In this document: positions 1 to 11,701 of the stretch, piece after piece | Layout: each line of letters opens with the position of its first letter | Numbering within the stretch: the stretch's first letter is position 1 | DNA from: Microvelia longipes | Lineage: Eukaryota; Arthropoda; Insecta; Hemiptera; Veliidae | Reading direction: 5' to 3' | Length of the DNA: 64,000 nucleotides | NCBI GenBank assembly: GCA_018340805.1 | Contig: JACMZG010001911.1 | Coordinates: 50,848,862-50,912,861 of the forward strand | Position numbers and translations under genes: made by a program | The notes under the pieces: model-generated | The model's database searches: none | The model's input: only the letters and a program-made list of their open reading frames with translations | Told to the model about the DNA's origin: nothing

Positions 1-1235
1 TTTGTTTTTGAAATTTTGTGTTTAAAATTTATTATTTTTAACATTTTTTTGTTTTCATAAAAAATGGGATATTACGGAGAATTATGGAATATATTTGTAG
101 AGTATGATTTGAGTGTTGGAGTTTAGGGCCAAGTAATGTTTATAAATGTAAGCAAAGTATATATGCATGTGCATTTCAGGATGGGGTAAGGACCCAAAAT
201 TGTTTTAAATTATTATTTAAATTTTTACCCACTTATTAAAGCATAAAGTATTTTGTACAGGATATTGTACTTTGCCCACCATTTACTGTCAGATCCCGAG
301 TTCTTTGCCATCTATTTCATTTAAGGCAATTTTTTTTGTTTTACAAGCATAACAGCTTACTGTGCCATCTGGCTGTCAGCTAACGACTCGTCTACTAAAA
401 ATTGGGGCAATAAAATATTTTTGGTTTCAAGCAAAATATCATAAAGCTCCTAGGATTCGGATTTATAATTTTAAATCTTTAATTACTGTTGGATACCCAG
501 GTTTTAACGTGTTTCTAAAATTTCACATATATTTTGAGTCCTAATAGTTGATACAGCGATTAAAAAGTATAGCAGTGTCGCTGAACAGTGCCTAAGGTAC
601 CCCACAACAGGAGATATTCACATTCTAGTGAAATTCACCTCGCTTTTTAAGCGGACGGGTCCTGTAACTTAATTTTTAACGCAAGTTTTTAAATGTGATG
701 TGATGATACACATCACATACCTTATATAAATATCTAAGATGAGTTCTAGCAGACACACTTGTTTTTTATTACCTGTTGCTATCTTTAGATAAAAATGACG
801 TCGTTTACTTGTTTTATATTAAGATTTTCAGTTTTGTTTACTTTATTATGAAACTCGAGAGTCTTCTCCGTCCAAAGATCAAACAAAGATACCTATTGTT
901 TTTTAAACATCAAATTTTGTTGGTGCGAAAATATGCTTGCATAACTTTTATAGCGTTAATGTAAAAATGCAAAAAGAGAGAGGCCCCTTAATTGATGACA
1001 CAGACTTTTTAAAAAATCTTGTATTTTGTTTACTTTCCATGCTGGCTTTACCCAAGGAATTTTAATTATAGGAAGGGAACCTATCACACTTTCCTGTAAA
1101 AAAAACTGTCACCAACCCCTCACTCTACTTACTCGGATAATCATAATATTGCTGTATCATTTTTTATTTTTTATCGTCAGATTATCATGCCACATTCTAA
1201 TTCTTTGTTATAGCGTTATTTTTAATAGTACCTAT
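1..1235. other. AT-rich intergenic sequence, no gene seen
   Basis: No open frame here carries a recognisable motif, and no tandem repeat or terminal inverted repeat was seen. The short open frames are typical of random AT-rich sequence. Confidence 0.6.
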
Positions 1236-1241
1236 TTAATT

Positions 1242-1265
1242 TTGTCTTGTTTTATCACACGGCGC

Positions 1266-1331
<66 letters not shown>

Positions 1332-1355
1332 GCGCCGTGTGATAAAACAAGACAA
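1242..1355. repeat. Perfect palindrome with (TA)n core
   Basis: Two 29-base arms (1242-1270 and 1327-1355) are exact reverse complements. The left arm starts TTGTCTTGTTTTATCACACG and continues into GGCGCGAATA. Between them lies an uninterrupted (TA)n tract, itself self-complementary, so all of the roughly 114 bp can fold into one hairpin or cruciform. The arms are not related to the arms of the second such structure at 22466-22665. It could be a real palindrome or a fold-back assembly error at a TA tract. Confidence 0.9.
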
Positions 1356-1359
1356 GTGA

Positions 1360-2065
1360 TCATTAATACATATGATGCTTGATCAATGAGTCTTCCCTTC
1401 TTCCTCCATAACCCCCCAATTTCATAAGCTCATATTTTCTTTGGGATTTGCCTAATGTATTCAGTTATAAAACGTAAAGAAATACAAGTTATAACCTTAA
1501 TTATAAGCGTTTTTATACTTTAAGAGTAAATAATACAAACTTTTTAATGTATGCATTAAAAAAACAGGTTATTTTAATGCTTTTAAAATCCTATGTTGTC
1601 CGTCTTCCTTTAAGTCTATTATAACGGTGGCTTTGTGCTACATTTTATACGGTTTCGGCTCTATACTGCGCCCCCGCCCCCGGTATAACCCGATTGCACA
1701 GCATGGAGCTTAGTTCACACCAAGTTCTAGATGGAGTGCTCTTACTCGTCTTTGTACTTCTTGTGTTTTACACTTGTCTTAATATTTACTTGTGCACTTA
1801 CTTTGTCTTGTGTAGTAATCCTTTTCCCATTAAGAGTCTTTGTTCTTTAAATAATCTACAACATCTCTTAAGTAGATGCAAAATAAAGAATGCTTATATA
1901 GACATGGACGAATTGAAGAATTCATATTAATAATTCATTAAACTCATAAAAATTCATAGAGTTTTAATTCTTATTTCTTTGATACATCTTACAATATTTA
2001 TAATCGTACAAGTATAATTGCCTTTCTGGCTAGAAGAAGAAGCTAAAAAAATAAATTTTCTATGT
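1360..2065. other. Intergenic, no gene seen
   Basis: Contains a short C-rich patch near 1669-1683 in otherwise AT-rich DNA. The longest open frame (1694-1930) is hydrophobic with no recognisable family and no splice-site context, so I do not call it. Confidence 0.5.
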
Positions 2066-2070
2066 TCCCC

Positions 2071-2427
2071 ATTTTTTTTACTTTTTCTCATTTATAGGAA
2101 AAGATAATTTATTTTACTTCTTCTTCTCATTTATTTTTACTTTTTCCGTAGGTATATAGGAAAAGTATTGTGTTTTCAATAAAAAATCCGAAACCGGTAT
2201 GTCACCGAAATTATACCGTTTTTGTTGTTTTTAAGACTTCCTAAGTGGTTTTCACAAAGTTGTCTGTCTGTTTGTGTGTGTGTCTGTTATCATCGTAGCT
2301 CCTAGTGTATTTATGCTAGATGGTTAATACGTTGTACAAAAACCAGTTTAGTTTCGGATTCACTAGCGAGCGTAGTGAATCCCAAGTGTTGAGGAAATGT
2401 TCCGAGGTACCCCGTACCTGAATTTCT
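2071..2427 (-). repeat. D1 dispersed repeat copy, internally deleted
   Basis: Read on the minus strand it starts with ATCAGG-like sequence plus GTACGGGGTACCTCGGAAC and ends with the GAAAAGTAAAAA tail. It keeps both ends of D1 but has lost most of the middle. The tail is partly duplicated (a second AAAAGTAAA block at 2071-2100). D1 members share about 75-90% identity by eye and encode no protein. Confidence 0.85.
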
Positions 2428-2499
2428 AAGGCCGATATTACTGACGAGCGAATTTGCCTACTAATTGCCTAGAAGTTCGAACGTATAAATATTTTTAAT

Positions 2500-2509
2500 A
2501 TACATATAC

Positions 2510-2566
<57 letters not shown>

Positions 2567-2571
2567 TATTT
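2500..2571. repeat. (TA)n microsatellite
   Basis: Long near-pure TA dinucleotide tract with one TAATA interruption, located just after a D1 copy. Confidence 0.95.
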
Positions 2572-2574
2572 TTA

Positions 2575-3110
2575 GCGAATTTTTTAAATAAATCATTTAA
2601 ATTCAAGGTTATTGTTTTTCGCCGCGAATTAGGGCCTTATTTATGTTTTTAGGGGCGTTGAATCAAATGAAACCGCTCCGAAATCAATCGACCAGGGGCC
2701 AATCAAGTCAAAAAGGACCAAAAAATCCTAAAAAACCTCTGCAAAATACCAAAATGAAGGTTTGCAAAAAATACATTGCAATTAGGGATTCCATTTTAAT
2801 TTTTTTGTGCGCTCAATCGAATAAAACCGGTTTGGAGCTGATACGATCACTGGAAGAGTGGCCAATTGCCGAAAAACATAATATACGGCCGGTAAACAAC
2901 ATATTTTAAGTGGGGAATCGTTGTTGGGGAATCGGAATATTTGTTGGCCCTGTAAGTTAAATAAAAACGGTCCAGAGTCGATATGAGCACTCAAATCCCG
3001 GGGACCTGGGCTCGAATCCTGGTAAAGGCGATAATTTTTATCGTTTTATTTACATTATATAAGTTTATAACTACAAAATAATTCTGGAGTAGTGGTCCAA
3101 TTTTTCTTGG
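2575..3110 (+). repeat. S1 SINE-like repeat, tRNA-related segment at its 3' part
   Basis: The segment around 2955-3030 reads like the inner part of a tRNA-derived SINE: an A-box-like CGGTCCAGAGTCG, then CTGGGCTCGAATCCTGG, which matches the RNA polymerase III B box. The family tail follows: CGATAATTTTTATCG, then an ACATTATATAAGTTTATAAC block. The A-box side is present twice (about 2812-2865 and 2950-2995), so the 5' part looks duplicated. It has no matching acceptor stem, so it is not a functional tRNA gene. Other copies lie at 8090, 13950, 15290, 46330 and 54880. Confidence 0.7.
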
Positions 3111-3242
3111 AAATGCCTGTTTCCAATCACATTCTTTAAATTTGTCACGAGTGTATATCGTTATGTTATAAATTTATAAGACTAAGTTTTATTTTAATAC
3201 GTCATGTATATCTAGGGCTTTTGTTGTATCGCTAGTGTTAAG

Positions 3243-3278
3243 ACATATTGAACGATGTCAACACGTGACATCGTTCGA
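3243..3278. repeat. Short hairpin
   Basis: GAACGATGTCA / TGACATCGTTC form an 11-bp perfect stem with a 5-base loop. No function can be assigned. Confidence 0.7.
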
Positions 3279-3377
3279 TGATTGACCATTGGGAATAAAA
3301 CGATTCTTTTTAATGTTGTAATATGAATTAGGCGATTTTTCAAAAATACTAAAATCACGAGGGGATATTCCTACATA

Positions 3378-3617
3378 GGGCCGTATTCAGAAAGATCAAA
3401 AGTATTCAAAAAAATCTCTCCTAGGTTGTTCCTAGCTTCTTCCTAGCTTTAGTGTCCATTTTAGAACATTTTTAACCGTCCCTGGGGCTAGGAAGAGATC
3501 TCTCCTAGGTTTCTCTTTGCCTTTTCAAACTTTGCACCTTAAATTCTAGAAAAAGGCTTGGAAAAAGCTAGGAACAACCTAGGAGAGATTTTTTTAAAAT
3601 GATTCTGAATACGGGCC
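3378..3617. mobile_element. MITE with long terminal inverted repeats, GGGCC ends
   Basis: A 240-bp element whose ends are inverted copies of GGGCC(C)GTATTCAGAA, extended inward by AAATCTCTCCTAGGTTGTTCCTAGCT on both sides, about 60-bp arms in total. There is no coding capacity. GGGCCCGTATTC-type ends and short TWA duplications are known from PIF/Harbinger elements. The right flank has TTA but the left flank (ACATA) does not match it cleanly, so the superfamily is an inference. Confidence 0.75.
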
Positions 3618-5640
3618 TTAAGGACATTGATTGGCGGGGAGTCGAAAATAGATTATGGATATAGATTTAATTCATATTTAGATGTTTGGGTCAAAAAGCT
3701 AACATTTCTCGAATTTTTTCCTTAGCTGAATTATAATAGAGGTCGATGCGTAATTACGTTTCATCAAAGATACGTAATCTTATTTATTGTGCTGGATTCT
3801 AAAATTATATTTTTGAAAAAACTACCAAAAATATTTTAGTCATAAATGTAATAAAAGTAGAGAATAATAAGCATTTTAACATAAATATTTAAATGAGACT
3901 CCAGGAGTACATTAGTCATATAAATTTCGGCAGACAGTCAAGATAGAATACAAAGCCTTGCATTTAGAATTTTACAGATTTAACCTTTTCATGACCTAGC
4001 ATGTCACTGGTAAATTAAATAGTCACAGACCTGAAGTTTTTCATTTAGATCTCTGTATAGAATTAATAAGATTAAATGCTATTTCTTTAATTCTTCTTAG
4101 CCCTAATCTTCGTAATAAAGCGGAAGTCGATGAGCCAGTTTGAATTTACTTGAGACTAAGATGTTCTATAGGTTGGTAAGTCTCGAGAGTTGACTAATTT
4201 AGATCTATGGACTTTCTTTACTTGCAATTGTGTAGATAGTAAGAGTTTGCAAGACCTATGCTGTTTAATTTTCTCGATTTTCTTCTGTTTGCATACGGTT
4301 TTATTTATCATTTTTCTTGTTTATTTAAGATCTCAAATTGTTTAATTGCAGCCATACTTTGTAAAAAATATATAAGTGAATGAATTGTAATTGTGAGCTA
4401 AACGATTAAGCTTGAATAGATTTGAGTATATTGACGCCTCTTCTTTTGGTAAATTATCCCATCTCGTTTTCGCTTAGTCAGTTTAAGTTTAGTGCTTTAA
4501 ATTTAGGACCATGCTAATCATAAATTTGATAATCATAAGAAGCGTTAAAGATTTAGGTTTCCATTGGTGACCACGTCAATGTCGATAAATGCGACGTTTT
4601 GCTTCGTCAGTGGGAGGCATATTAAATGATGTTGGACATCATAGAGTAAATTGAGTTTAATTCAGTTTTTTTAGAGCATTTTGCACTCCTGTCCTACATC
4701 CCTGAAGATACTTCCCATACGGTCGATGTGAAACGTCAGATTCGTCTTCTACGTTGACCCGGTTACCACCGGAAGACCTAAATCTTCTTTTGGAATCTTC
4801 CTCTTTCATAATTGGGCCATCTTGTCTTTGCTTATTCAGCAAGAATGTGTATAGTCATTGCCTCAAGTTGTCTATGTCATGTTGAAATAAGTCCTTTTCG
4901 ACGTTACCTTAAATATCCTCAACTTGAAGCTCTGTGTCCGCTTTTACAGCATCTTATTTTTCAAAGGAACTAAAAGGTTTCTCTTTTTCAAGATTAAAAC
5001 TAAGATTGAATTGACTGTGACAGTGGAAGAGTCCGTTATGTTAGACAGTAAAGTGGTTGTCCACTCTACTGTTACTGTCTCCCGATCTAATGACTTTACT
5101 TAAAATGCCAAAGTATTAAAACAAGAATCATGATTTATTTTTCTTTTAGAGGTTACTTTTAATTTCATATGTCCAACGAATTTCTTTTTTAAGTATTTCA
5201 TTTAGAACAATAATAGATAGTAAAAGGAGATCTGCAGCAAAACAGACAGAATAAAAGAATGAACGGAAAGTTATGCTAATTAAGAAACAACGATAAGGAT
5301 AATTTTCTTTTTGAAAAATCGCCATATCAGTAGACTCAGCCGAAACTCTGTATTAATGGTGAGTTATTGGAGTAAGAAAAGAACTTATTCCTAAAGTACT
5401 TACTCTTAATGTGTATCCATTAATGACTTTGAATAAGGGATACCATCTCAAGATAGCTAAAATTCTTTTAAATTTCTGTTAAAATTACTATTTATGGTTA
5501 ACAAATGTACGAAGTTACATTATTAGCATTTTTTTTGATTGACATATAAGATTTAATGCAAACAAATCACATTTTTTGGCTAATACATTTGGAAATTCGC
5601 TCATATCATGGCAGTATGCCACTTACATAAATTAGTAATA
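3618..5640. other. Intergenic, no gene seen
   Basis: No exon-like frame or recognisable transposon protein. A CCCTGAAGATAC...GTGAAACGTC stretch near 4700-4738 has the same CTGAAGA...GAAACG layout as the hairpin at 60511. It is noted only as similarity. Confidence 0.5.
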
Positions 5641-5660
5641 TAACAAACTGATATAGGACT

Positions 5661-5842
<182 letters not shown>

Positions 5843-5991
5843 CTTTTTATACTTAATTATTGCAGACTTTCACTGATTATGTAGAAGTTTTAAGTCGTTT
5901 GATAGAAAATTTCATCTATGTATAAAAGTTCTTCACTTAAAGGATCGATTTCAATCGATAAGATTTTTATTAGGTTTCTAATGAGGATCGA

Positions 5992-6725
5992 TTAGTAGTA
6001 GTAGTAGAGGTGGGGAGGCCAAGCCTGTGAGTAGACCTCATTTTTGGATACTTTTCCCCAATCCCGAAATCGTCCACCCACCACTACACCACCGTTACCT
6101 TACCTTATGAAACCATCTGCTACAATTGATGAAGGTGAGACGGATCTTGCCATCTTTTTTCCAGACTCCAGTTTCTCCTCTCGTAGATCCCCTGTCCCAA
6201 AGAGTTGAAACCTGAGCCTTCCAAATCCTTTACATACCCCTAAGTAGTGATAGGCTGTTTCCTCCTCGTCGTCATCACATATTGGACATATTGGGTTCTC
6301 GACTACCTTCATTAATGCTAGATGTCTATTTACCTCTACAGTGTCCTGTCAGAATCCCCACCATAAGCTTGAGACTGGATCTTCAAAGATCGAGAAGCCA
6401 TCTAGATTTTCTCCTGTTCAATGCTGGCAGTGTCATTTTTGATTGCCTACATCCATTGTTGTTTTCCCATATGAGTTTAGTCTTCTTCCAAATCCAATTT
6501 TTTACGAGTGATTTGGTCTACCTTCTCGACCAGTCTATTGCAGGTTCTAGTTCACAGAAGTGAGTAGATGCTCCTTCTTTGGTGATTTCGCCTTTTCATT
6601 TTCTGGTATACCTGTGTGACCGGGGACCCACATTACCTTAACTTTCAATTCCTTAGATAAGTCTTCCAAAGCTTTCCAGAATTCGGTCGCATGCATTGTA
6701 TTTGAAATTTAGTTTCCTCTATTAG
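5992..6725 (-). pseudogene. Non-LTR retrotransposon 3' end: RNase H plus CCHC knuckle, degenerate
   Basis: On the minus strand, positions 6607-6630 encode W-V-P-G-H-T-G-I followed by a P-E-N-E-K-A equivalent of the GNExAD motif, the signature of the RNase H domain in I/R1/LOA-type non-LTR elements. Further on (6350-6190) come LTGHC- and RHL-like residues and the C-x2-C...H...C knuckle with the E-E-E-T and C-K-G-F segments. Stops and frameshifts lie between these blocks, so it is a dead fragment. The 3' end carries a (CTA)n simple repeat (5992-6008 on plus), as expected for such elements. It is 5'-truncated upstream of RNase H and no reverse transcriptase is left. Confidence 0.85.
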
Positions 6726-7890
6726 AACCATTCCTAGGGTCGTAATTGAATATTCGACTTTTTCTTACCACCGCAGAAACATTTTACTACAGTAACTTCA
6801 AATCCTTAATAAATGCGGTTTTACAAAAAGGCGTATTAGAATTTTTGATATTTTATAACATCATTCGTTTAACGAATTGAATTGGACGCAACTACGATGT
6901 ATTTTAAGTACTAAGGTATAAATCGTTTAATAATAAAAATTAAAACATAGTGATACTTAATTTTAAACCATTAACGAATTTTCCTCCTAACAATTCGTTT
7001 AATATAACGATCTTACATCATGTTTTATTTGAAATTATGATTTACTAGATCAATTAGACGGACAAATGACCTACATTATGTATATGACATACACTTAATA
7101 TTTTAAATTATATTCTACTACACACGTAAGCACATACAAACTACCTCACACACACACATCATAAATTGCTGTATAAATACCCAAGTCTATATAATTGAAA
7201 ACATTCAGCTTTTAATTTATGAATTATTAAAAGAGTTATATATGTCCAACAATTGAAGAGAATTTGTATAAAATTTGTTTATTATACATAATAATTGGAA
7301 AGAACTGTTTTGTGAACATAATTAAATTCTGATTTATTATGTGTTGTAATTATTTATGTATTATTGTTTATTTTTTATTATCCCAAAGTTTTAATTATAT
7401 AAATCACACGTAATGCAAGGTAATTGTACTCATTAATAAAACAAAACTTAAACTGTAAAAATGAATTATGAATTTGTGCATTTATCTAAGTAATCCTCAT
7501 TGAATAGATGAAAAAAATATAATTGATTACTTATATTTATTTTTTTAAGAGCCCCTAATAGTAAAAGATATTTTTAATCTTCGTAAGTTTTTAAGCTTTT
7601 AAGTTTTTAGCTCATAAGTTTTAACACGTTTTATTCTTTTATAAATTATGAGTATACGCTTTTCATAAATTGGTATTTTTTTATAAAAAAGTCCTTTAGT
7701 CATTAAATTTTATGAGTTATGGCGATATTATGTCAATTATGAAGTTATGCAGTTAATGCATTATTGATTTCTATGAATATATTTATAGATAAGCTGTTGT
7801 TAGTTTAAGTCTATAATATTTGATACTTCGGTTGACTATTTTAATAGATACATACTGTGTATAAATAGTGCTGCTGTCATAATAAGGATG
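6726..7890. other. AT-rich intergenic, no gene seen
   Basis: Very AT-rich sequence with short CA/AC runs near 7140. No repeat unit or coding signal was recognised. Confidence 0.5.
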
Positions 7891-7897
7891 CTAGAAA

Positions 7898-7938
7898 AAT
7901 CGGGTACGGGGTACCTCGGAACTTTTCCTAATCACATC
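7898..7938 (+). repeat. D1 5' end fragment
   Basis: Only the first 40 bases of the family (TCGGGTACGGGGTACCTCGG, then AACTTTTCCT-ATCACATC) are present. They are followed directly by element X sequence, so the D1 copy is broken or overwritten here. Confidence 0.8.
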
Positions 7939-7944
7939 AAAAGA

Positions 7945-8055
7945 AAAAATCAAGTTATAACGCTACTGCTTATAACGGAAGGTTATAAGCAGGTTATACA
8001 CCGAAAAATTAAACAAAAATTGGATTGATAAGAAAGAAAGTACGCATTAAAAAAA
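7945..8055. repeat. Element X fragment
   Basis: Shares TAACGCTACTGC, CACCGAAAAATTAA and GATAAGAAAGAAAG segments with the X copies near 13529-13790 and 46917-47170. As in those, an S1 copy follows. Confidence 0.55.
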
Positions 8056-8089
8056 CGCTCGCCTTGCTGACCTCCGTGCCAAAATTATT

Positions 8090-8225
8090 TTGACATTATA
8101 AACTTAAATACTGTAAAAAGATGATAAAAAATTAGCGCAGGTACCAAAATTTGAACCCGGGAACCCTAGGTTTTAAGATGACTTATCAACTTCGAACTAG
8201 TTTTATTGAATTCAGCACCCCCCAA
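8090..8225 (-). repeat. S1 SINE-like repeat
   Basis: The reverse strand carries GAATTCAATAAAACTAGTTCGAAG (A-box side), then the degenerate B-box region at 8143-8165, then the tail ATCATCTTTTTACAGTATTTAAG. It is more diverged than the copy at 15290. Confidence 0.65.
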
Positions 8226-8229
8226 AAAA

Positions 8230-9050
8230 ATCATGTACTTGAATGTTTCTATAGGACACAATAAGTTTTAAACGTTTGCTCGGATCAAAATGAAACTTGG
8301 TACAAAAATTAACCTTGTTAATGTCCTGAGCTCTTTTTTTTATGAAAAATCCGTGATGTAATTAATCCAAAATAATTGCTAAGCAAAAGTTTAAAAAAAA
8401 ATTGTAAACATAGTGTAAACAAATCACGAATTTTTTACTTATAGATTTGGAAATTCGATAATATCGTGCTAGTATGCTACTTAAAACTAAGTAGTATGAG
8501 AAACTGATAACAAAGAACCGCGTGAAAACGTAAGGCGTAAGACATGTGGAAAGCCTCTTATTTATTGATATGAATCTATCCGTTCAATAAAAAAACCTTT
8601 TCCGTTTTAATAGATCTTTTAGCTCGCAAACAGCAATCTTTCGCGGGCAAATTAAGAATAATGCTCTACAAAACTAAACTGAGTTCAGTTTTGTAAAGCA
8701 TACTGTTTTCATTCATAATGTCTTACATCCCTGAAGAAGCCTCTTCAGATACATCATGTACATTGTCGCAGTTACTACCTACATCTTCAGGACAATAACC
8801 GTTGGGGCCTACGCAGTCTATCTTTGACCAAGTTAATAAAGATCAAATCAGAAAGCTTTATAGCTTTATATACATAAATCACCTCTCTGTTTTAAAATGT
8901 AATATATGCCTTCCTCACTAATAAATTAGTTTGTTATATTTAATCCCACTCATTGACATAAAACTCGAGGCCTTCTGCCCCTTAGCCGTCCGAAGAACCC
9001 TGTACCCTGATTTTTTATATGTAAAAAAATGAACTCTAGATAGATTTATC
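8230..9050. other. Intergenic, no gene seen
   Basis: Holds a small hairpin near 8668-8698 (TACAAAACT...AGTTTTGTA). No coding frame or known repeat was recognised with confidence. Confidence 0.45.
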
Positions 9051-9063
9051 TTAACTAAATTGG

Positions 9064-9452
9064 CGTGTTGTGCTTGGTAGCGCTGCTAATCAAGAGCGTA
9101 ATTACTAGATTAAGCTCCTATAATAAGCAGCCCAACGAAACTGAAATGTACAACCATGCAAAAGAATTACTAAACATTTATATACATCACTTTATCAGTG
9201 TGCTTTAGAATCGGTGTGACACACAGCTTTATTCAGCAGTGTGTTTGAGAATGATTCAACTACTCAGTTACGTACATTATTATAAATAGGGGCGTCTTTA
9301 CAATTCTGAGGTCAAGCAATGCGAGTCCGAAGTAAGATAACATAACTACATTCTCGTGTTATGCTTGGTATTGCAGCTGATAAAGAAAGTGATTTTCTAG
9401 ATTAGGCTTCTAACAACAGCAAAGCTAAACAACACAATCATACAACAGAATT
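9064..9452. repeat. Direct repeat pair (about 100 bp) with about 190 bp between
   Basis: The segment from 9064 (CGTGTTGTGCTTGGTA...) to about 9168 returns in diverged form from 9355 (CGTGTTATGCTTGGTA...) to about 9452. The shared order is ACTAGATTA-G-CT, AAGC, and CAACCATGCA-like blocks ending AGAATT. It may be a tandemly duplicated repeat fragment or ends of a small element. No coding sequence lies between. Confidence 0.55.
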
Positions 9453-9463
9453 TAATTGAAAAA

Positions 9464-9825
9464 ATCGGGTGCAGGGTACATTGGAACTTTTCCTCATCAC
9501 ATCGGATTCGCTACGCTTATGCTCAGAATATACAATTGGCTAAATTTATACTACAACACGTCTTCGGACTCGCTTTGTTCGTCCTCAAATAGTAAATACA
9601 TCCGTTTCATTCTTAGCTGTAAACCATACAGCACTGACCACGCTCAATGCTGCTTAACTTTTATTATCTAATAAAAATCATGAATATACTTGTCGTATTA
9701 AAACAAAACTTGGTATAATTATTTATAACATAAAAGTATATACTTGTACTAATTTCAACTTAATTGGATTGTTTTCCGATTTTTTAAATTTTTTTTAAAA
9801 AGCGTACACAAATCATTTGAGCCAA
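9464..9825 (+). repeat. D1 copy, 3' truncated
   Basis: Starts TCGGGTGCAGGGTACATTGG and runs through the GGACTCGCTTTGTTCGTCCTCA block, the ACTGACCACGCTCAATGCTG block and the AAGCGTACACAAATCATTTGA block, where similarity to D1 ends. Confidence 0.85.
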
Positions 9826-9829
9826 CTCC

Positions 9830-10505
9830 CTGGTGGACAAAATGTGAGTCTGACAGAAATCGCGTTTGTTTACCTACTTGGTTTATATATTACTTTATTT
9901 ATAAACGTTACGTTACACTCCCTTAATAAAATATGCAATATGAAATAATCAGATTCATAAATCTATTTTTAGAATTTTGAAGACAAAATGTTCTTCTCAT
10001 TTTAAGTTGGTCACAGTGATATTCTTTTAATGTCATGTTATTTCATGAAGTTTGCATGTTTAGATTTTATTTTTATTTCCTGCTTAACAGTTATTAGAAC
10101 CCGTAATCAATGAAAGATTAGTAATGCATGTTATGAATGGTTTTGAAAAGTGAAGTTATCAAGCATTCAACCTCATAATTAGAAAAGAAGTGACTTATCT
10201 AGTTGATTATGCATTCGTAGATTAGTAGTGAAAATTTAAGGTTAAAATCGATTCAATGATTTCATTTTAAGTTCATTGTTCAACAAAACAGTCTTAAACT
10301 TCACTCAATATATTTCTGAGGTATTGTAACAATGTTATTTTTTAATATATAATATTGATATATCATTTGATACCACCGAGTTTTGCAAAACATGAATAGT
10401 TAAACACAAAGCACATTTAGAGTTGGTATAATATTTTCAAAATTAATAAGTTGGGAAAATAAGACAATTTTCTTCTATTCCTTTAATATCAAATTTATTT
10501 TAGTT
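9830..10505. other. Intergenic, no gene seen
   Basis: AT-rich, with no coding or repeat signal recognised. Confidence 0.5.
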
Positions 10506-10509
10506 TTAT

Positions 10510-10850
10510 TTTACATTTTTACTTTTCCAAAAAATTCGAAACTGGGATATTATCGAAATTATAATTTTTAGGAGTTGTAAGGCCTCCTGAGTAGATTTCA
10601 CAGTTTTTTGTCTATATGATTGTGTGTCTGCTATCATTAGCGTTAAGTGTATTTTAGCTAGAAATTTGAAACTTTGTATAAAAATCAATCTGTAGGTGCA
10701 TTTTTTATGACGTTATAAAACCTCAATAATGACTCAGCAAACATTTTGAAAATTCACAAAACGCGGAAAAATGTATAATAGCCATGTATATATGCTAAGT
10801 TTCATGTCATTAGTTCAATTTTTATCAAATGACTTGCTTGTGTTGACTTG
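10510..10850 (-). repeat. D1 copy, 3' portion
   Basis: On the minus strand it contains the 3' half of D1: the ACTTTTCC tail, GAAACTGGGATATTATCG, the CTCCTGAGTAG block, the GACGTTATAA block (equivalent of TGACGTCATAA) and AATTTTTATCAAATGACTTG. It faces the plus-strand copy at 11023, so the two can pair as an imperfect long hairpin. Confidence 0.8.
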
Positions 10851-11022
10851 TATATTGATCTATATGACTTGCAGATCTATATTCAATATAAATAACTGCT
10901 CTGTGGAGTAATCCAACAATAGATAATTCTCTATATACTAAATAGTGTATTAATAAATTTACTTGATAGTTAACTTTCTGTTGTATCTGGTCATCATCAG
11001 TCTATAAAAATCCAATATGCAA

Positions 11023-11455
11023 GTCATTTAATAACAACTGAACTAATGCTGATAATGAGAATAAGCTTGGCACATATATTAGTCTTACACAAGGGCATAT
11101 GCGTGTCAAATTTCAATCCGATCGTAACATTTTTCCGTGTTTTGTGATTTTTCTAAATTTTTGCTGAGTCATAATAGCGGGTTATTGACGTCATAAATAA
11201 TTATTTTCCGAATAGCACAACTAAGCGTATAGACTGATTTTTGTTCAAAGTTTGGCTCTCTAGTATAAATTATATGCTGGAGAGAATTTCGGGAGCTACG
11301 ATAATAACAGACACACATACAGACAGACAAGTTTGGGATAACTACTCAGGAGGTCTTAAAAACACCTGAAACGGATAATTCAGGTGCCATTCCGGTTTCG
11401 GATGGATTTTTGCTAATACCTTAATTTTCCTATATACCTACACTCATTCACTGAG
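11023..11455 (+). repeat. D1 copy, 5' truncated
   Basis: Begins in the ACTGAACTAATGCTGATAATGAGA block. It includes the palindrome TGACGTCA (11186-11193), the AATAGCACAACTA block, the ACAGACACACATACAGACAGAC block and the CCTGAAACGGATAATTCAGG block. It ends at the CTATATACCTACAC tail. Confidence 0.85.
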
Positions 11456-11701
11456 TAGAGTATTAATCTCTTATTGATAGTAATACCAGCATAGAGTACC
11501 TATGTTCTCGTACACTAAGTGGCTATGAGAGGTGTATTATCTCCGTCCGAAGCAGCATCAAAACTTACAACTTGATCACATACAAACTGTGAATGCTTCG
11601 TTAAACTGTCTTCTGTGAACCTTCTCTTACCTGGAGGAAGCAGAGAAGTCTGGAAAATATACAAAACAGAAATCACAACAGTAGAACAAAAAAAATCTTT
11701 T

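Noticed and set aside
1026..1382. Open frame of 118 codons
   Set aside because: Half of it is I-Y repeats read from a (TA)n tract. The rest has no motif. The frames at 12712-12909, 27970-28233 and 31026-31241 have the same cause.
4657..4842. 61-codon minus-strand frame rich in charged residues
   Set aside because: No family resemblance, and a length expected by chance. Its DNA partly resembles sequence near 8720 (CCTACATCCCTGAAGA), which points to repeat debris.
6282..6563. 93-codon plus-strand frame
   Set aside because: It is the antisense shadow of the minus-strand LINE RNase H relic.
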